Below are positions 6,781 through 8,372 of a DNA stretch of 8,372 nt, piece by piece. Position 1 is the stretch's first letter, and the number at the start of each line of letters is the position of its first letter. This DNA is from an uncultured Flavobacteriales bacterium (lineage in GTDB: Bacteria > Bacteroidota > Bacteroidia > Flavobacteriales_D > Sanyastnellaceae), in assembly GCA_938003665.1 (NCBI GenBank), contig CALKYI010000154.1, positions 1 to 8,372 on the forward strand, written 5' to 3'. The position numbers and the translations under genes are program-made. The notes under the pieces are model-generated. The model saw only the letters and a program-made list of their open reading frames with translations. It did no database searches and was not told the DNA's origin.

Positions 6781-7839
6781 TTATTGTTCTTCAGCGGATC
6801 GCTTTTCGATTTCTTCGTCGATGATCTTGCGCAGCTTGCGGAGTTCCTTCTCGGAGAGGGCCTTTTCTTGCTTCTTGCCAAATACGGAGACCCGCACGTA
6901 GCGCCAAGGGTTCAGGTACAGGTCGTTGATGAGGTATTGCAACTCTTGGTTGGTGGCGACCAGGCCATTGTGCAAGGAGTCGCTGTTCACCAATTGCCCC
7001 AAAGAGCCTTCGCCTGCGTTGATCTTGCGGGTGATTTCGTCGACCTGCGTGAGCGCTGAGTTGGCGCGTTGGATGGTCTCTGCGAAATTCGAAGCCGCGA
7101 GCGAGTCCGAGATGTCGGAGAAATTCTCCATCACGTTGGCGAGGTCGTCGTTGTGGTTCTTGAGGTTGTCGGTGATCTGATCGACGTTGGAGAAAATGCT
7201 CTTCAAGGTCGAACGGTTCTCAGCGACCATGGCGTCCAATTTCAACGAAGTCTGCTCGAGGCTTTCAACGGTCCGCTGAATGCTTTCGAAGGCGGTCGGC
7301 AGGCCCAAAGTGGCATCCGCCTCAAATACCGCTTTGAGGTTTTCGAGGATGTCATCTACCCCGTCGATGAGCTGGTCGGTTTTGTTCTTGAGCGGAATCA
7401 ACTCGATGCGCACCGCATCCGCCAGCCCCACTTCCAAATCACTCATGAGGGTGTCGCCCGGTTGGGCAGCTTCACCACTTGATCCTGCGATGAGGTCGAT
7501 GGCTTTTGTGCCGAAAAGGTCGCTCGAGATGATTTTGGCCTTGGCGTCTTTGGTAAGCTGCAAGGCCGATTCTTCAATGTCAAAGCCCACGATGAGCGAG
7601 CCGTCTCCTTCCGCGGCAAATTGTACTTGGGTGACTTGTCCCACCTTGAAACCATTCACGAGAACGGGGTTCGATACTGCGAGCCCATCGATTTTCTCGT
7701 AATGGGCGTAGTAGGTGTTGGAAGGCGAGAACGGGTTGAATCCCTTGAGGTAATTCACGCCCAGCACCAGCAAGATCAGCCCTGCAATGACCAATGCCCC
7801 GATCCTGAATTCTTTGGATACTCCTGTCACGTGAATCAA
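6781..7839 (-). CDS. MCE/MlaD-like membrane-anchored lipid-transport protein
   Basis: This protein of about 352 residues has one N-terminal membrane helix (about 13-30), an MCE domain (about 42-118, with GLAVSNPVLVNGFKVGQV and later DLFGTKAIDL), then a long helical region (about 150-300) with heptad-like leucines and many Asn/Asp. Near the end are GEGSLGQLVNSDSLHNGL (277-294) and NPWRYVRVSVFGKK, both typical of Bacteroidota MCE proteins, followed by a Lys/Glu-rich tail. MCE proteins form hexameric rings that carry lipids across the periplasm with an MlaE/MlaF ABC transporter; neither partner is in the window. No ATG fits the start. A TTG (7837-7839) shares TTGA with the amidase stop, and a GTG nine bases further in (7828-7830) would give 349 residues. 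I list the TTG because of the overlap, but the GTG is about as likely. Family is secure. Confidence 0.9.
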   Translation of the reverse strand: MIHVTGVSKEFRIGALVIAGLILLVLGVNYLKGFNPFSPSNTYYAHYEKIDGLAVSNPVLVNGFKVGQVTQVQFAAEGDGSLIVGFDIEESALQLTKDAKAKIISSDLFGTKAIDLIAGSSGEAAQPGDTLMSDLEVGLADAVRIELIPLKNKTDQLIDGVDDILENLKAVFEADATLGLPTAFESIQRTVESLEQTSLKLDAMVAENRSTLKSIFSNVDQITDNLKNHNDDLANVMENFSDISDSLAASNFAETIQRANSALTQVDEITRKINAGEGSLGQLVNSDSLHNGLVATNQELQYLINDLYLNPWRYVRVSVFGKKQEKALSEKELRKLRKIIDEEIEKRSAEEQ

Positions 7840-8372
7840 TTTTTGCGGAGGGGTTTAACGCCTTGCTCTTCCCACGTCGTGCCCTCAAACTTGACGACAA
7901 ACGCATCCGGAAATCCCTGTTGCTGGATTTTGGATTTCTGCAGACTGGCTTCCACCGAGGAGTCAAACGATCCCACCGCGTATTTGTAAAGACCGTTACG
8001 AATATACTCAACCACCGGTCCCACATCGGCAAGCCGTGAATCGTCTGTGGATAAGGGGTCTTGAGACGCCAAAATTTGGATGCGGTAAGTGGGTGAAGTC
8101 AGCGGTGCGTTAGCGCTTGCGGGCGTCGCTACCGGCTCGGGTTGCTCCTCCGGCGCGGGCTGCGGTGTTGGCTGTGGTTGTCGAGCGGAAGGGCCGGGGT
8201 GGTGTTTCTCTTTGTACGTTCGGAAGGCACGTAGCAGCGCGCTGGCCATGAGTTCCTTGCCGTTTTGGGAGTTGAGGAAATCTTCTTCCTCTGGATTCGT
8301 CAAGAATCCCAACTCCACCAGCACGGAGGGCATGTTGGTAAAGCTGATCACGTAGTAGCCCGCTTGCTTCAC
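7836..8372 (-). CDS. N-acetylmuramoyl-L-alanine amidase with C-terminal SPOR domain (5' end outside window)
   Basis: Only the last 178 codons are visible; the true start lies beyond base 8372, and the GTG at the edge is an internal Val codon. The visible N-terminal part is the end of an Amidase_3 zinc hydrolase: MPSVLVELGFLTNPEEEDFL at residues 14-33 of the fragment, where Glu20 is the conserved catalytic Glu. A Pro/Gln/Glu-rich linker follows (about 58-92), then a SPOR-like domain (about 95-163, beginning TYRIQILAS and containing YKYAVGSF). Amidase_3 enzymes cut the amide bond between MurNAc and the stem peptide, which separates daughter cells; SPOR domains bind denuded glycan at the septum. 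This is therefore probably a periplasmic cell-division amidase. It is the first visible gene of the minus-strand set, and its TGA overlaps the MCE start. The zinc-binding residues, signal peptide and promoter are not in the window. Confidence 0.92.
   Translation of the reverse strand: MKQAGYYVISFTNMPSVLVELGFLTNPEEEDFLNSQNGKELMASALLRAFRTYKEKHHPGPSARQPQPTPQPAPEEQPEPVATPASANAPLTSPTYRIQILASQDPLSTDDSRLADVGPVVEYIRNGLYKYAVGSFDSSVEASLQKSKIQQQGFPDAFVVKFEGTTWEEQGVKPLRKN

Noticed and set aside
1056..6901. Several long plus-strand open frames (for example 1056-1739, 2191-2808, 2881-3513, 3918-4517, 6065-6901)
   Set aside because: Each lies antisense to a gene with clear family motifs; their products are low in recognisable motifs and are explained by high G+C codon use on the minus strand.
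7894..8199. Reading the Pro/Gln/Glu-rich stretch of the amidase as a coding repeat element
   Set aside because: It is an irregular low-complexity linker between two known domains, as is common before SPOR domains.

Overview
The window looks like a piece of chromosome from a member of the Bacteroidota, with a fairly high G+C content (roughly 55-58% by eye). The evidence is: the cinA-rpmB gene order; the L28 type; the pairing of a large membrane-anchored VWA protein with a prohibitin; the order amidase, MCE protein, membrane Fe-S protein, CCG-domain protein; and starts without a Shine-Dalgarno sequence. A Flavobacteriales-like (Cryomorphaceae/Schleiferiaceae-type) relative is a guess. I see no phage, transposon, CRISPR, tRNA or rRNA.

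Layout: the left edge (1-735, + strand) holds the 3' end of a CinA-family gene and a complete rpmB (ribosomal protein L28). A strong hairpin terminator at about 757-785 follows and lies between convergent transcription units. Everything else, from 819 to the right edge, is one tightly packed set of seven minus-strand genes. In transcription order (right to left) they are: the C-terminal part of an N-acetylmuramoyl-L-alanine amidase with a SPOR domain; an MCE/MlaD-like anchored lipid-transport protein; a membrane cytochrome-b-like protein with two 4Fe-4S clusters; an HdrB-like CCG-domain Fe-S protein; a FabG-type ketoreductase; a large VWA protein; and a prohibitin/SPFH protein. Gaps between them are a 4-nt overlap, then 11, 2, 14 or fewer, and finally 46 nt, so they are probably co-transcribed from a promoter beyond the right edge.

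The minus-strand genes share a cell-envelope theme: septal peptidoglycan cleavage, lipid trafficking, a membrane redox pair, fatty-acid reduction and two membrane-anchored scaffold or quality-control proteins. The two Fe-S genes almost certainly act as one complex, because the first supplies membrane haem/quinone sites and ferredoxin clusters and the second supplies a catalytic-type CCG subunit. The functional link among the other genes is inference from gene order. I did not find a clearly new system. The best leads are the uncharacterised redox pair inside an envelope operon, the VWA-prohibitin pair, and an apparent break in ribosomal gene order after rpmB.
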